From Henricia sp. BOLD:AAB3569 (Eukaryota > Echinodermata > Asteroidea > Spinulosida > Echinasteridae), in the NCBI GenBank assembly GCA_037783545.1, contig JBBELK010000006.1, forward strand, positions 446,501 through 510,500: a stretch of 64,000 bases of DNA, read 5' to 3'. The number at the start of each line of letters is the position of its first letter. Position 1 is the stretch's first letter. The notes under the pieces are model-generated. The model saw only the letters and a list, made by a program, of their open reading frames with translations, was not told the DNA's origin and made no database searches. Of this stretch, positions 40,996-53,485 are shown piece after piece. The position numbers were made by a program, and so were the translations under genes.

Positions 40996-42049
40996 CTTCG
41001 AAAATGTTGAAAAAAACCTTTCTGCATGAAACCCCGACCTCTTTTCACTCCCAATTACCAAGTACACGTCAAAAACTCTGGTTTTAAATTTCTGACACCA
41101 GCCTGGTGGAAAACCTGTGATATTTTTGGTGTTAAAGTAATGCCAAATTATCACGCTATGAAGTTTTCATAGTGTCTCGGGAAAGCACTGAGTATACAGT
41201 GTTAATAATTACGTCGGGTAAGGGCAAAAACAACCTTACTTAATATTTAAATCTTATTAAATATCTTTGTGTAAATGTTTCTAGTGTTAATGCTAAGTGT
41301 GCCTGCGCGGAAATCCAGCTATTTGATTGGCTACACTGAGGCGTTTCGGAAAATTTTTCCAGGTTTTCACATACAAACCACAAGCACTGTTCTTGTACTT
41401 ACGACACAGTCTGCACTGGCTTCCCTTATGATTAGATCGTCCTAATTACTTCTCAGGGGGTTGTCTGATGATTAATCATGGCATTTGCCTGTCTTCTCAA
41501 GGCACGAGGACAATGGTACTTGCCAATCGCACTGCCGTTCTAACTACTACAAACGGATTATTGCGGATAAATTGTATAAAGTATTTCAACACCAATTGCT
41601 GGTGTTAATTTACAGCATGCATGGGTGTTGTATTACATGCATATATACCGGGAAAGAATCAATTCCACGGCACAGTCCCATAATGTCAGGAGCCCGTCAT
41701 TCCACGGCACAGTCCCGTAAAAGAACAGTATCAGCAACCCGTAAAAAAAAGGGTATACTAAGGCCTATTACAATGAATGAATTTCCGAAGCATTCCTACC
41801 TTCAAATCATGCACCTACGCCGCTGAAAAGTGTCCCTTGCGTTGACATTGACAGCTGCCATGCATGCATCGTGCGTGCGTGTTTACGTTTTGGAGAAACT
41901 ATAGCCTCGGTTTGGTCCACAAGTGATGACGTCAGCATAAATATTAAGAAATGCGTATATCACGCAACTTGTATATTAGCCCTGGCAGCCTCGTTTCAGA
42001 TGCTGAGCCATTGTATTACGTCACGCGTCTTTCCCTTCGGAAGGGATGT
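40996..42049. other. Unassigned sequence
   Basis: No gene recognised. TTCCACGGCACAGTCCC occurs twice, 30 bp apart (41670 and 41700). Confidence 0.4.
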
Positions 42050-42165
42050 AAAGCCGTTGGTCCAGTGTGTTAGGTAATGAAAACGCACTCTAAAGATCCC
42101 AGAGCATTCTTTCGTGAAGAGCAAGGGGGATCATCCCCGGTGTCTCTGGCCATTTATAATTATAA
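42050..42165 (+). mobile_element. SINE-like tail (CTAAAGATCCCAGAGCATT)
   Basis: CACTCTAAAGATCCCAGAGC...GAAGAGCAAGGGGGATCATCCCCGGTGTC is a pattern I recall in SINE bodies of marine invertebrates. No promoter head was found. Confidence 0.5.
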
Positions 42166-42257
42166 TTCTTCATGGGTTTCCTCACGCTTGCGAGTGACAG
42201 TGCAATGAGCACTATTGAGGAATCCTTGGTACGAATACCAGAAAGAAACTAGAGGTA

Positions 42258-42292
42258 TGACGTTTGTTGTTACAAACGCCAGGTGATCGGGC
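42258..42292 (+). repeat. Isolated ACGTTTGT hairpin with AGGTGATCGGG
   Basis: GACGTTTGTTGTTACAAACGC followed by CAGGTGATCGGG. The same hairpin and 3' sequence opens every unit of the array downstream, so this is a stray or ancestral copy outside the array. Confidence 0.7.
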
Positions 42293-42358
42293 TAAATGAA
42301 CATTTTGTGATGAATTTCAGACGTTGTTATCACCTGTGGAATGGCAAAAATGGAAGTT

Positions 42359-42481
42359 CAGCAGCCGATTTCACGAAACTTTACGCAATTGCGCAGGTCC
42401 ACTTACGCCATTACTTGCGCAATAACTTATGGCGTAAGTGGACTTGCGCAATTGCGTAAAGTTTCGTGAAACCGGCTGCTG
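42359..42481. repeat. Foldback, about 54-bp arms
   Basis: Arms CAGCAGCCG...TTACGCAATTGCGCA...CACTTACGCCAT and their complement are separated by about 16 nt, with three or four mismatches by eye. Each arm itself holds the palindrome TTGCGCAATTGCGCAA-like core. Flanked on the right by the CCGCCATAGCTGGGG arm also seen at 12311. Confidence 0.85.
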
Positions 42482-42536
42482 TATACACTAATCCGGTAAC
42501 TAATATCTCCTCCCTGCATATCCGCCATAGCTGGGG

Positions 42537-43957
42537 GGTTGATAGCTTGCACCGTTTTGAGATATGAATTGTTGAAATAATAACCTTTGAAATCTTGTAA
42601 TGGGACACCTGTGACGACATCATGACGTCACAATTTTGTGCACAAATTGTTGAACAATATGTTGAACAATATGTTGAACATCAAGTTCTTAAATGTGGCG
42701 AAGGAATCATACCAATATCTGTTGTAGTTTTCAAGATACAGCATTTTAAAACAATTCAGCTCCAAATTTTGCGTAATTTGACACCACATTACGTAACCAC
42801 CGTCCATGTAATGACGTCACCAATGGTATAGTCAAAAGGTCCACATGTGTGGAAACATTTCGTTCCGTAGAAATATGGTCAAATTCACTACCACTTTGAA
42901 TCTTTTTGCATTCAAAATGCTAAAAAAATTCACATTTTCGAACAACTTCCGGTTTGGACCGGAAGTAGGCGTCACACAGGGGTCATGCCATCGTATGATT
43001 TGTTCATTTCATTTAGACTTATCATGTTGTGAAAGAATTGTTCAAGTATCTATTACGGTTCTTGAGATATGAATTTTGAAAAGAATAACCTTTGAATTTT
43101 CGTAATTTGACACCTGATGACGTCATTATTACGTCACACTTGATGCCATCATGATACTATACATGCTGGTGAAAGTCTGCCGTAGGGCCTATGTCTGTAT
43201 CTAATTTACTAACGATTCAACTTGGTTTGATGGGCATTGTTACTGGTAAGTGTAAAAACTGAGATTTCTGCTTTCGGTGAACTTTGACCTCCAATTGACC
43301 CCAGAAAGAAGGGTCAGATGACAATGCCCACACAAAGAAAGTTGTAGAACAGAATGTCATCTATAAACCTGCCAAATACGAAGATCCTGGGTCACGTGGT
43401 TTTGGAGACGGAAGCATTTTAAAATATGCATATTTTGGTTTTTTGGGAGGTGTAATTTGATACTTGATGACGTCACGATGACGTCACGCTTGATGCCATC
43501 ATAATATTATACACGCTGGTGAAAGTCTGCCATAGGACCTATGCCTGTACTTAGTTTCTTAAAGATTTAGCTTGGTTTGATGGGCATTGTTGCTCAATAA
43601 GTGCAAAAATTGAGATTTTCGTTTTCGTTGAACTTTGACCTCAGATTGACCCCAGAAGGAAGGGTCAGATGAAAATGCCCGCACGAAGAAAATTGTAGGC
43701 CATGATCTGATATATAAGCCTGTCAAATACGAAGATCATGGGTCACGTGGTTTTCCAGACGGAAGCATTTTAAAACATGCATATTTTCGTCATTTTGGGG
43801 TTGTAATTTGATACCCGATGACGTCACAGTGACGTCACACTTGTATGCACACCTTCACATTGGGGTTGATGTTCCTACCAAGTTTCAAGTTGATAGCTTG
43901 AACCGTTTTGAAGAAAAGCTCTGGAAACGTTTGAGTGGAAAAAGAAAAAGAAAAAAA
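42537..43957 (+). repeat. Array: left truncated, diverged copy
   Basis: Aligns with the last 1.4 kb of a unit (for example 46670-48053) and shows more differences than internal copies, including a duplicated GTTGAACAATAT, as expected at an array edge. Confidence 0.85.
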
Positions 43958-46900
43958 CTAGAGCTTCGCGTTTGTGTTTTTTACAAACGCAAGGTGATCG
44001 GGTGACATAAACATTGAAATGATGATGACGACACAGTTTTGAGATTGTTTGAAAACTTGAGTTGTTTGTTGTTGAAAAAAGTATTGGAATTCTCAAGACA
44101 TGACTCTGACTATTCAACGCTAAAATTGATATAGCTGAATGATATAGCTGAATGATATAGCTGAACAAGTGATAAATAAAGGCCAGTAACATTATTTGAG
44201 GTATTGTATTACTCATCTTCAAGGTCAAAAGTCAATTTAAAGAAGTGGAGGATGCGGATGCTAGTGTGATATTCCGAGGTGGAGGGTTTTCCTGGTTTTC
44301 TTCTGGCTCGGCCATAGTCTTTAATCTTGATACTGGAAGTAGAGACAACAGGATAGTTTATTAAGTAGAGACAACAGGATATTTTATTATACCATGCCCT
44401 CACTTAAGATTTAGTTAACTTTCTCCTTTTTTTTCCTTTTCTTTTTTTAATGACCTGACTGAAACAATTAGGGCGGCTATGAGTATGACTTTTAAAAACT
44501 TGTAAGTTGTAGGCCTATTCTCTTTAATACTTAAAGTTTGGTTTGTATTTATTGTTTTAATTGTATTTACAGCTGATATAGTGAACAAAATAAAACACAT
44601 CAATTCGACAACCAAAACAAAAAATTCAATTTGAATTTTGATTACTTAGATCTGCCCCTCCAGGAATGCGCAAAAACATACCTCTAGTAATAATGGTATC
44701 GCCCAAAAAAAGGCATTGTGCATCCTATGTACGAACTACGATTGTACAATTTTTTTAAAATTTGGGGAGGGTTATACCTTCCTTTCAAAATTTAACGGAC
44801 ACGAGGCCTAAAAAATTCGGCTAATTGTAATTCTGACGTCCCTAGAAATATATCCGGCATATATGTGAGATGTGTATTTTGTTATAAAATTACCAAAACA
44901 GCATGATTTTAAGACTTAGTGGTTGACACAACCAGATTCCAACGACCGGGGTCACGCCATGCATCACGCCGTCCTTTTACGGGCGAGTGCCCCATTCAAT
45001 AGGCCAACACACACACGTACAGCGTGGCGTTCGTGTCTATCAAAAGAGCTTTTGAAAGGGTATAGAAAATACGCTCTCCGTAAAAAAATAAACACATTTA
45101 ACATTCCAAACTCGCACAAATAATTGTTAAGACATGTAAAATTCATTCAGTGAAACCTCCTACCTTTCAAAATGAAGATTTCACCTCAAGAAATTGAGTT
45201 TACTTTTCCCTTTTTCGTAACTTCGGTTGTAGACCACCTACCGATAACAAGGACGCAATGACGTGTACAGTACCCCTTCAGCTATTCAGGGAAACCCTTT
45301 TCATGTACGTCACAAGTTTTCGGATCCGCGGAAAGCACCCGAAGTGCATGCGCGCCCAGCCGAGCGGCAATTTTTATGGGCCGAATACTCGCGATCGCAA
45401 CGCTTTGGGAAAAGCTGGTCGGGGCGAGAGTAGTTCATTCATAAAAGCCTGGGCTGTCGGTCATACCTCCGACGGCTGTTTTATGTACGTTAGTGAATGA
45501 CTGAAACTCTAAGCTTTCTAATGAACTGTTGCTCGTTAGATTTGGACAGGTAAAAGTGGATGAATTTTTGAGATGAAAAATAGTAAGATTTTGGTGCGGG
45601 CTGTGCGCTGTGTGTGCAGAGGGCTTCAGTCTCGTACAATCGAACTGAAAAACTGATGACGTCATAATTGTCAATCTCATCATAACGTTACTATTGTGTG
45701 CACAGATTGTTAAAGTATCTACTGAAGAACAAGTTTTGACATGTAGGCCTAGGCCCATATGTGGTGAAAGAATCTTTACAATATCTATTACAGTTCTAAA
45801 GATTTTGTCATTTGAGATCATATTACTGTAGTATATCGCCGTGTGGGGAGTTGGGGTTCAATTGCATCTAGAATAAACTGACGCTCCAGTCAACTTGAGT
45901 TGCGGTCCACTATGTCCATTTTATTTCCAACACAGCAACGATTTCCAGCATGTCACATTCACAGTTTTCGGGGAGAAGACATATTTACTCTGGTCCGCCG
46001 ACTAAGGCTAGCCGTACATAATTACACCCAAGATACAACAGCTAAGTCACCAAAAGTAAATGCCCTTGTGCTATCTAGTGTTTATTCAACTTTCATGGCG
46101 ATGATGCCACGGCAACGAGCAGTTTTACATCTTCAAAAGTCAAATTTTCTGAGTTGTAAATCAAGCCCTGCTTATTATGTCTCGTCTGTCTGACTTATTC
46201 ACTACTAAAAGATACATTATGACCTCTGACCCGAGACAGGCGCCTAGATACAAGTTCTATTATTAGAAGTCGAGCACTATATATGGGCGCAAATCGTCAG
46301 ATTAGTGGAGGCTTGGCATAGCGCCCTCAAACGACTGAGTTAGCTTAATTATCAAGGGACCCAACAAATAATTTCTCCACATTACGTAACCACCGTGCAC
46401 GTGATGACGTCATCAGTAGTATATATGTAGTCATAAAGTCAACATGTGAGGGAACATTTCGTTCCGTAGAAAAATGGTCAAATTCCCTACCACTTTGGCT
46501 CTATTTGCATTCAAAGTGCTAAAAAAGTGTACATTTTCGAACCTCTTCCGGTTTGGACCGGAGGTTTGGGTCACACAGGGGTCATGCCATTGTATGATTT
46601 GTTCAGTTCATTGCGACCTATCATGCTGTGAAAGAATTGTTCAAGTATCTATTACGATTCTTGAGATATGAATTTTTGAAATAATAACCATTTAATTTTT
46701 GTAATTTGACACCTGTGACGATATCATGACGTCACAATGTTGTGCACAAATTGTTCAACAATTTGATAAACATCAAGTTCTTAAATGTGGCGAAAGAATC
46801 ACGCAAATATCTGCTGTAGTTCTCAAGATACAGCATTTTTAAACAATTCAGCTCCAAATTTGCGTATTTTGACACCACATTACGTAACTACCGTCCATGT

Positions 46901-48053
46901 GATGACGTCACCAATGGTATAGTCAAAAAGTCCACATGTGTGGAAACATTTCGTTCCGTAGAAATATGGTCAAATTCACTACCACTTTGAATCTATTTGC
47001 ATTCAAAACGCTTTAAAAAATGCACATTTTCGAACAACTTCCGGTTTGGACCGGAAGTAGGCGTCACACAGGGGTCATGACATTGTATGATTTGTTCAGT
47101 TCATTTAGACTTATCATGTTGTGAAAGAATTGTTCAAGTATCTATTACGGTTCTTGAGATATGAATTTTGGAAATAATAACCTTTGAATTTTTGTAATTT
47201 GACACCTGATGACGTCATGATTACGTCACACTTGATGCCATCATGATACTATACATTCTGGTGAAAGTCTGCCGTAGGGCCTATGTCTGTATCTAATTTA
47301 CTAACGATTCAGCTTGGTTTGATGGGCATTGTTACTGGTAAGTGTAAAAACTGAGATTCTCAGTTTCGTTGAACTTTGACCTCCAATTGACCCCAGAAGG
47401 AAGGGTCAGATGACAATGCCCACACAAAGAAAATTGTAGAACAGAATGTCATCTATAAACCTGCCAAATACGAAGATCATGGGTCACGTGGTTTTCAAGA
47501 CGGAAGCATTTTAAAATATGCATATTTTGGTTTTTTGGGGGTGTAATTTGATACTTGATGACGTCACGATGACGTCACGCTTGATGCCATCATAATATTA
47601 TACACGCTGGTGAAAGTCTGCCATAGGACCTATGCCTGTACCTAGTTACTTAAAGATTCAGCTTGGTTTGATGGGCATTGTTGCTCAATAAGTGCAAAAA
47701 TTGAGATTTTCGTTTTCGTTGAACTTTGACCTCAGATTGACCCCAGAAGGAAGGGTCAGATGAAAATGCCCACACAAAGAAAATTGTAGGCCATGATCTG
47801 ATATATAAGCCTGTCAAATACGAAGATCATGGGTCACGTGGTTTTCTAGACGGAAGCATTTTAAAACATGCATATTTTAGTCATATTTGGGTTGTAATTT
47901 GATACCCGATGACGTCACAATGACGTCACACTTCAGTGCACACCTTCACATTGGGATTGATGTTCCTACCAAGTTTCAAGTTGATAGCTTAAACCGTTTT
48001 GAAGAAAAGCTCTGGAAACGTTTGAGTGGAAAAAGAAGAAAAAAAAAAAAAAA
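43958..48053 (+). repeat. Array unit 1, long class (4096 bp)
   Basis: Order: CTAGAGC plus hairpin GCGTTTGT...ACAAACGC; GGTGATCGGGTGACA; block A (44129-45652); then two related paragraphs of about 480 bp with TCACACAGGGGTCATG, then two related paragraphs with GGTGAAAGTCTGCC...GTTGAACTTTGACCTC...GACCCCAGAAGGAAGGGTCA; then CAAGTTTCAAGTTGATAGC and an A-rich tract. Nine TGACGTCA sites were counted (for example 45657, 46403, 46725, 46902, 47208, two near 47560, two near 47912). Confidence 0.9.
44129..45652 (+). repeat. Block A in unit 1 (present only in long units)
   Basis: 1524 bp absent from units 2 and 3, where TGTAT stands in its place between TAAAATTG and CTGATGACGTCA. It starts with three copies of ATATAGCTGAATG-type sequence. 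It holds an AT-rich part, a direct repeat TAGAGACAACAGGATA (44341 and 44366), and a GC-richer core near 45300-45480 with a TATA-like TCATAAAAGCC. Open frames of 60-128 codons occur on both strands without any recognisable domain. Confidence 0.85.
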
Positions 48054-50679
48054 CTAGAGCTTCGCGTTTGTGTTTTTTACAAACGCAAGGTGATCGGGTG
48101 ACAAACATTGAAATGATGATGACGACACAGTTTTGAGATTGTTTGAAAACTTGAGTTGTTTGATGTTGAAAAAGTATTGGAATTCTCAAGACATGACTCT
48201 GACTATTCAACGCTAAAATTGTGTATCTGATGACGTCATAATTGTCAATCTCATCATAACGTTACTATTGTGTGCATAGATTGTTCAAGTATCTACTGAA
48301 GAACAAGTTTTGACATGTAGGCCTCGGCCTATATGTGGTGAAAGAATCTTTTCAATATCTATTACAGTTCTAAAGATTTGTTCATTTGAGATCATATTAC
48401 TGTAGTATATCGCCGTGTGGGGAGTTGGGGTTCAATTGCATCTATAATAAACTGACGCTCCAGTCAAGTTGAGTTGCGGTCCACCATGTCCATTTTATTT
48501 CCAACACAGCAACGATTTCCAGCATGTCACATTCACAGTTTTCGGGGAGAAGACATATTTACTCTGGTTCGCCGACTAAGGCTAGCCGTACATACCATGA
48601 TTACACCCAAGATACAACAGCTAAGTCACCAAAAGTAAATTTCCTTGTGCTATCAAGTGTTCATTCAACTTTCCTGGCGATGATGCCACGGAAACTAGCA
48701 GTTTTATATCTTCAAAAGTCCAATTTTCTCGGTTCTAAATCAATCCCTGCTTATTATTTCTCGTCTGTCTGACTTATTCACTACTCGCGCACACGTACGT
48801 TTATATCATTGGCCGTGTGGCCCAGACATCCTCCCTAAAAAGATACATTATGACCTCTGACCCGAGACAGGCTGCCTAGATACAAGTTCTATTATTAGAA
48901 GTCGAGCACTATATATGGGCGCAAATCGTCAGATTAGTGGAGGCTTGGCATAACGCCCTCAAACGACTGAGTTAGCTTAATTATCAAGGGACTCAACAAA
49001 TAATTTCTCCACATTACGTAACCACCGTGCACGTGATGACGTCATCAGTGGTATATATGTAGTCATAAAGTCCACATGTGAGGGAACATTTCGTTCCGTA
49101 GAACTATGGTCAAATTCCCTACCACTTTGGCTCTATTTGCATTCAAAATGCTAAAAAAGTGTACATTTTCGAACCTCTTCCGGTTTGGACCGGAGGTTTG
49201 GGTCACACAGGGGTCATGCCATTGTATGATTTGTTCAGTTCATTGCGACCTATCATGCTGTGAAAGAATTGTTTAAGTATCTATTACGATTCTTGAGATA
49301 TGAATTTTTGAAATAATAACCATTTAATTTTTGTAATTTGACACCTGTGACGATATCATGACGTCACAATGTTGTGCACAAATTGTTCAACAATTTAATA
49401 ACCATCAAGTTCTTAAATGTGACGAAAGAATCATGCAAATATCTGCTGTAGTTCTCAAGATACAGCATTTTTAAACAATTCAGCTCCAAATTTGCGTATT
49501 TTGACACCACATTACGTATTTACCGTCCATGTGATGACGCCACCAATGGTATAGTAAAAAAGTCCACATGTGTGGAAACATTTCGTTCCGTAGAAATATG
49601 GTCAAATTCACTACCACTTTGAATCTATTTGCATTCAAAACGCTTTAAAAAATGCACATTTTCGAACAACTTCCGGTTTGGACCGGAAGTAGGCGTCACA
49701 CAGGGGTCATGACATCGTATGATTTGTTCAGTTCATTTAGACTTATCATGTTGTGAAAGAATTGTTCAAGTATCTATTACGGTTCTTGAGATATGAATTT
49801 TGGAAATAATAACCTTTGAATTTTTGTAATTTGATACCTGATGACGTCATGATTACGTCACACTTGATGCCATCAAGATACTATACATTCTGGTGAAAGT
49901 CTGCCGTAGGGCCTATGTCTGTATCTAATTTACTAACGATTCAGCTTGGTTTGATGGGCATTGTTGCTGGTAAGTGTAAAAACTGAGATTCTCAGTTTCG
50001 TTGAACTTTGACCTCCATTTGACCCAAGAAGGAAGGGTCATATGAAAATGCCCACACAAAGAAAATTGTAGCACAGAATGTCATCTATAAACCTGCCAAA
50101 TACGAAGATCCTGGGTCACGTGGTTTTCAAGACGGAAGCATTTTAAAATATGCATATTTGGGTTTTTTTGGGGGTGTAATTTGATACTTGATGACGTCAC
50201 GATGACGTCACGCTTGATGCCATTATAATATTATACACGCTGGTGAAAGTCTGCCATAGGACCTATGCCTGTACTTAGTTTGTTAAAGATTCAGCTTGGT
50301 TTGATGGGCATTGTTGCTCAATAAGTGCAAAAATTGAGATTTTCGTTTTCGTTGAACTTTGACCTCAAATTGACCCCAGAAGGAAGGGTCAAATGAAAAT
50401 GCCCACACGAAGAAAATTGTTGGCCATGATCTGATATATAAACCTGCCAAATACGAAGATCATGAGTCACGTGGTTTTCCAGACGGAAGCATTTTAAAAC
50501 ATGCATATTTTGGTCATTTATTTGTTGTAATTTGATACCCGATGACGTCACGGTGACGTCACACTTGTATGCACACCTTCACATTGGGGTTGATGTTCCT
50601 ACCAAGTTTCAAGTTGATAGCTTGAACCGTTTCGAAGAAAAGCTCTGGAAACGTTTGAGTGGAAAAAGAAGAAAAAAAA
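48054..50679 (+). repeat. Array unit 2, short class (2626 bp)
   Basis: Lacks block A. Relative to long units it has an extra ACTCGCGCACACGTACGTTTATATCATTGGCC-type insertion near 48783 (about 50 bp), shared with unit 3 only. Confidence 0.9.
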
Positions 50680-53485
50680 CTAGAGCTTCGCGTTTGTGTT
50701 TTTTACAAACGCAAGGTGATCGGGTGACAAACATTGAAATGATGATGACGACACAGTTTTGAGATTGTTTGAAAACTTGAGTTGTTTGATGTTGAAAAAG
50801 TATTGGAATTCTCAAGACATGACTCTGACTATTCAACGCTAAAATTGTGTATCTGATGACGTCATAATTGTCAATCTCATCATAACGTTACTATTGTGTG
50901 CATAGATTGTTCAAGTATCTACTGAAGAACAAGTTTTGACATGTAGGCCTAGGCCTATATGTGGTGAAAGAATCTTTTCAATATCTATTACAGTTCTAAA
51001 GATTTTTTCATTTGAGATCATATTACTGTAGTATATCGCCGTGTGGGGAGTTGGGGTTTAATTGCATCTAGAATAAACTGACGCTCCAGTCAACTTGAGT
51101 TGCGGTCCACCATGTCCATTTTATTTCCAACACAGCAACGATTTCCAGCATGTCACATTCACAGTTTTCGGGGAGAAGACATATACTCTGGTTCGCCGAC
51201 TAAGGCTAGCCGTACATACCATGATTACACCCAAGATACAACAGCTAAGTCACCAAAAGTAAATTTCCTTGTGCTATCAAGTGTTCATTCAACTTTCCTG
51301 GCGATGATGCCACGGAAACTAGCAGTTTTATATCTTCAAAAGTCCAATTTTCTCGGTTGTAAATCAATCCCTGCTTATTATTTCTCGTCTGTCTGACTTA
51401 TTCACTACTCGCGCACGTACGTTTATATCATTGGCCGTGTGGCCCGGACATCCTCCCTAAAAAGATACATTATGACCTCTGACCCGAGACAGGCTGCCTA
51501 GATACAAGTTCTATTATTAGAAGTCGAGCACTATATATGGGCGCAAATCGTCAGATTAGTGGAGGCTTGGCATAGCGCCCTCAAACGACTGAGTTAGCTT
51601 AATTATCAAGGGACTCAACAAATAATTTCTCCACATTACGTAACCACCGTGCACGTGATGACGTCATCAGTGGTATATATGTAGTCATAAAGTCCACATG
51701 TGAGGGAACATTTCGTTCCGTAGAACTATGGTCAAATTCCCTACCACTTTGGCTCTATTTGCATTCAAAATGCTAAAAAAGTGTACATTTTCGAACCTCT
51801 TCCGGTTTGGACCGGAGGTTTGGGTCACACAGGGGTCATGCCATTGTATGATTTGTTCAGTTCATTGCGACCTATCATGCTGTGAAAGAATTGTTGAAGT
51901 ATCTATTACGATTCTTGAGATATGAATTTTTGAAATAATAACCATTTAATTTTTGTAATTTGACACCTGTGACGATATCATGACGTCACAATGTTGTGCA
52001 CAAATTGTTCAACAATTTAATAACCATCAAGTTCTTAAATGTGACGAAAGAATCATGCAAATATCTGTTGTAGTTCTCAAGATACAGCATTTTTAAACAA
52101 TTCAGCTCCAAATTTGCGTATTTTGACACCACATTACGTAACTACCGTCCATGTGATGACGCCACCAATGGTATAGTCAAAAAGTCCACATGTGTGGAAA
52201 CAGTTCGTTCCGTAGAAATATGGTCAAATTCACTACCACTTTGAATCTATTTGCATTCAAAACGCTTAAAAAAATGCACATTTTCAAACAACTTCCGGTT
52301 TGGACCGGAAGTAGGCGTCACACAGGGGTCATGACATCGTATGATTTGTTCAGTTCATTTAGACTTATCATGTTGTGAAAGAATTGTTCAAGTATCTATT
52401 ACGGTTCTTGAGATATGAATTTTGGAAATAATAACCTTTGAATTTTTGTAATTTGATACCTGATGACGTCATGATTACGTCACACTTGATGCCATCATGA
52501 TACTATACATTCTGGTGAAAGTCTGCCGTAGGGCCTATGTCTGTATCTAATTTACTAACGATTCAGCTTGGTTTGATGGGCATTGTTGCTGGTAAGTGTA
52601 AAAACTGAGATTCTCAGTTTCGTTGAACTTTGACCTCCATTTGACCCAAGAAGGAAGGGTCATATGAAAATGCCCACACAAAGAAAATTGTAGCACAGAA
52701 TGTCATCTATAAACCTGCCAAATACAAAGATCCTGGGTCACGTGGTTTTCAAGACGGAAGCATTTTAAAATATGCATATTTTGGTTTTTTTGGGGGTGTA
52801 ATTTGATACTTGATGACGTCACGATGACGTCACGCTTGATGCCATTATAATATTATACACGCTGGTGAAAGTCTGCCATAGGACCTATGCCTGTACTTAG
52901 TTTGTTAAAGATTCAGCTTGGTTTGATGGGCATTGTTGCTCAATAAGTGCAAAAATTGAGATTTTCGTTTTCGTTGAACTTTGACCTCAAATTGACCCCA
53001 GAAGGAAGGGTCAGATGAAAATGCCCACACGAAGAAAATTGTTGGCCATGATCTGATATATAAGCCTGCCAAATACGAAGATCATGAGTCACGTGGTTTT
53101 CCAGACGGAAGCATTTTAAAACATGCATATTTTTTTGTTGTAATTTGATACCCGATGACGTCACGGTGACGTCACACTTGTATGCACACCTTCACATTGG
53201 GGTTGATGTTCCTACCAAGTTTCAAGTTGATAGCTTGAACCGTTTCGAAGAAAAGCTCTGGAAACGTTTGAGTGGAAAAAGAAGAAAAAAAAAAAAAGAC
53301 AAAGAAATCGTACGATATCAATAGGTGATCGGGTTGAGCCCGATCACCTAAAAAAAAAAGACAAAGAAATCGTACGATATCAATAGGTGATCGGGTTGAG
53401 CCCGATCACCTAAAAAAAAGACAAAGAAATCGTACGAGAGCAATAGGTGATCGGGCTGTTGGCCCGATCACCTAATAATAATAAT
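50680..53485 (+). repeat. Array unit 3, short class plus hairpin modules (2806 bp)
   Basis: Short-class unit very close to unit 2 (it shares the extra CGCGCACGTACG insert near 51409), ending with the three hairpin modules at 53297-53476. Confidence 0.9.
53297..53476 (+). repeat. Three tandem hairpin modules, about 61 bp each
   Basis: Each module is A-tract, GACAAAGAAATCGTACGA, a variable TATC/GAGC, AATAGGTGATCGGG, a 4-5-nt loop and CCCGATCACCT. The third module has loop CTGTTGG and ends in (AAT)n instead of poly-A. They occur at only one of the unit junctions seen. AGGTGATCGGG is the same 11-mer that follows the unit-start hairpin. Confidence 0.9.

Noticed and set aside
45300-45480. rRNA or snRNA gene repeated in the array
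   Set aside because: I compared the GC-richer core with 5S, U1-U6 wording from memory and saw no match to their conserved boxes.
45435-45821. A conserved 128-codon gene repeated in the array (also 55427, 59515, 63618)
   Set aside because: The identity among copies follows from recent duplication of the whole unit; there is no known domain, and composition is like the flanks. A ratio of silent to replacement changes among units would decide.
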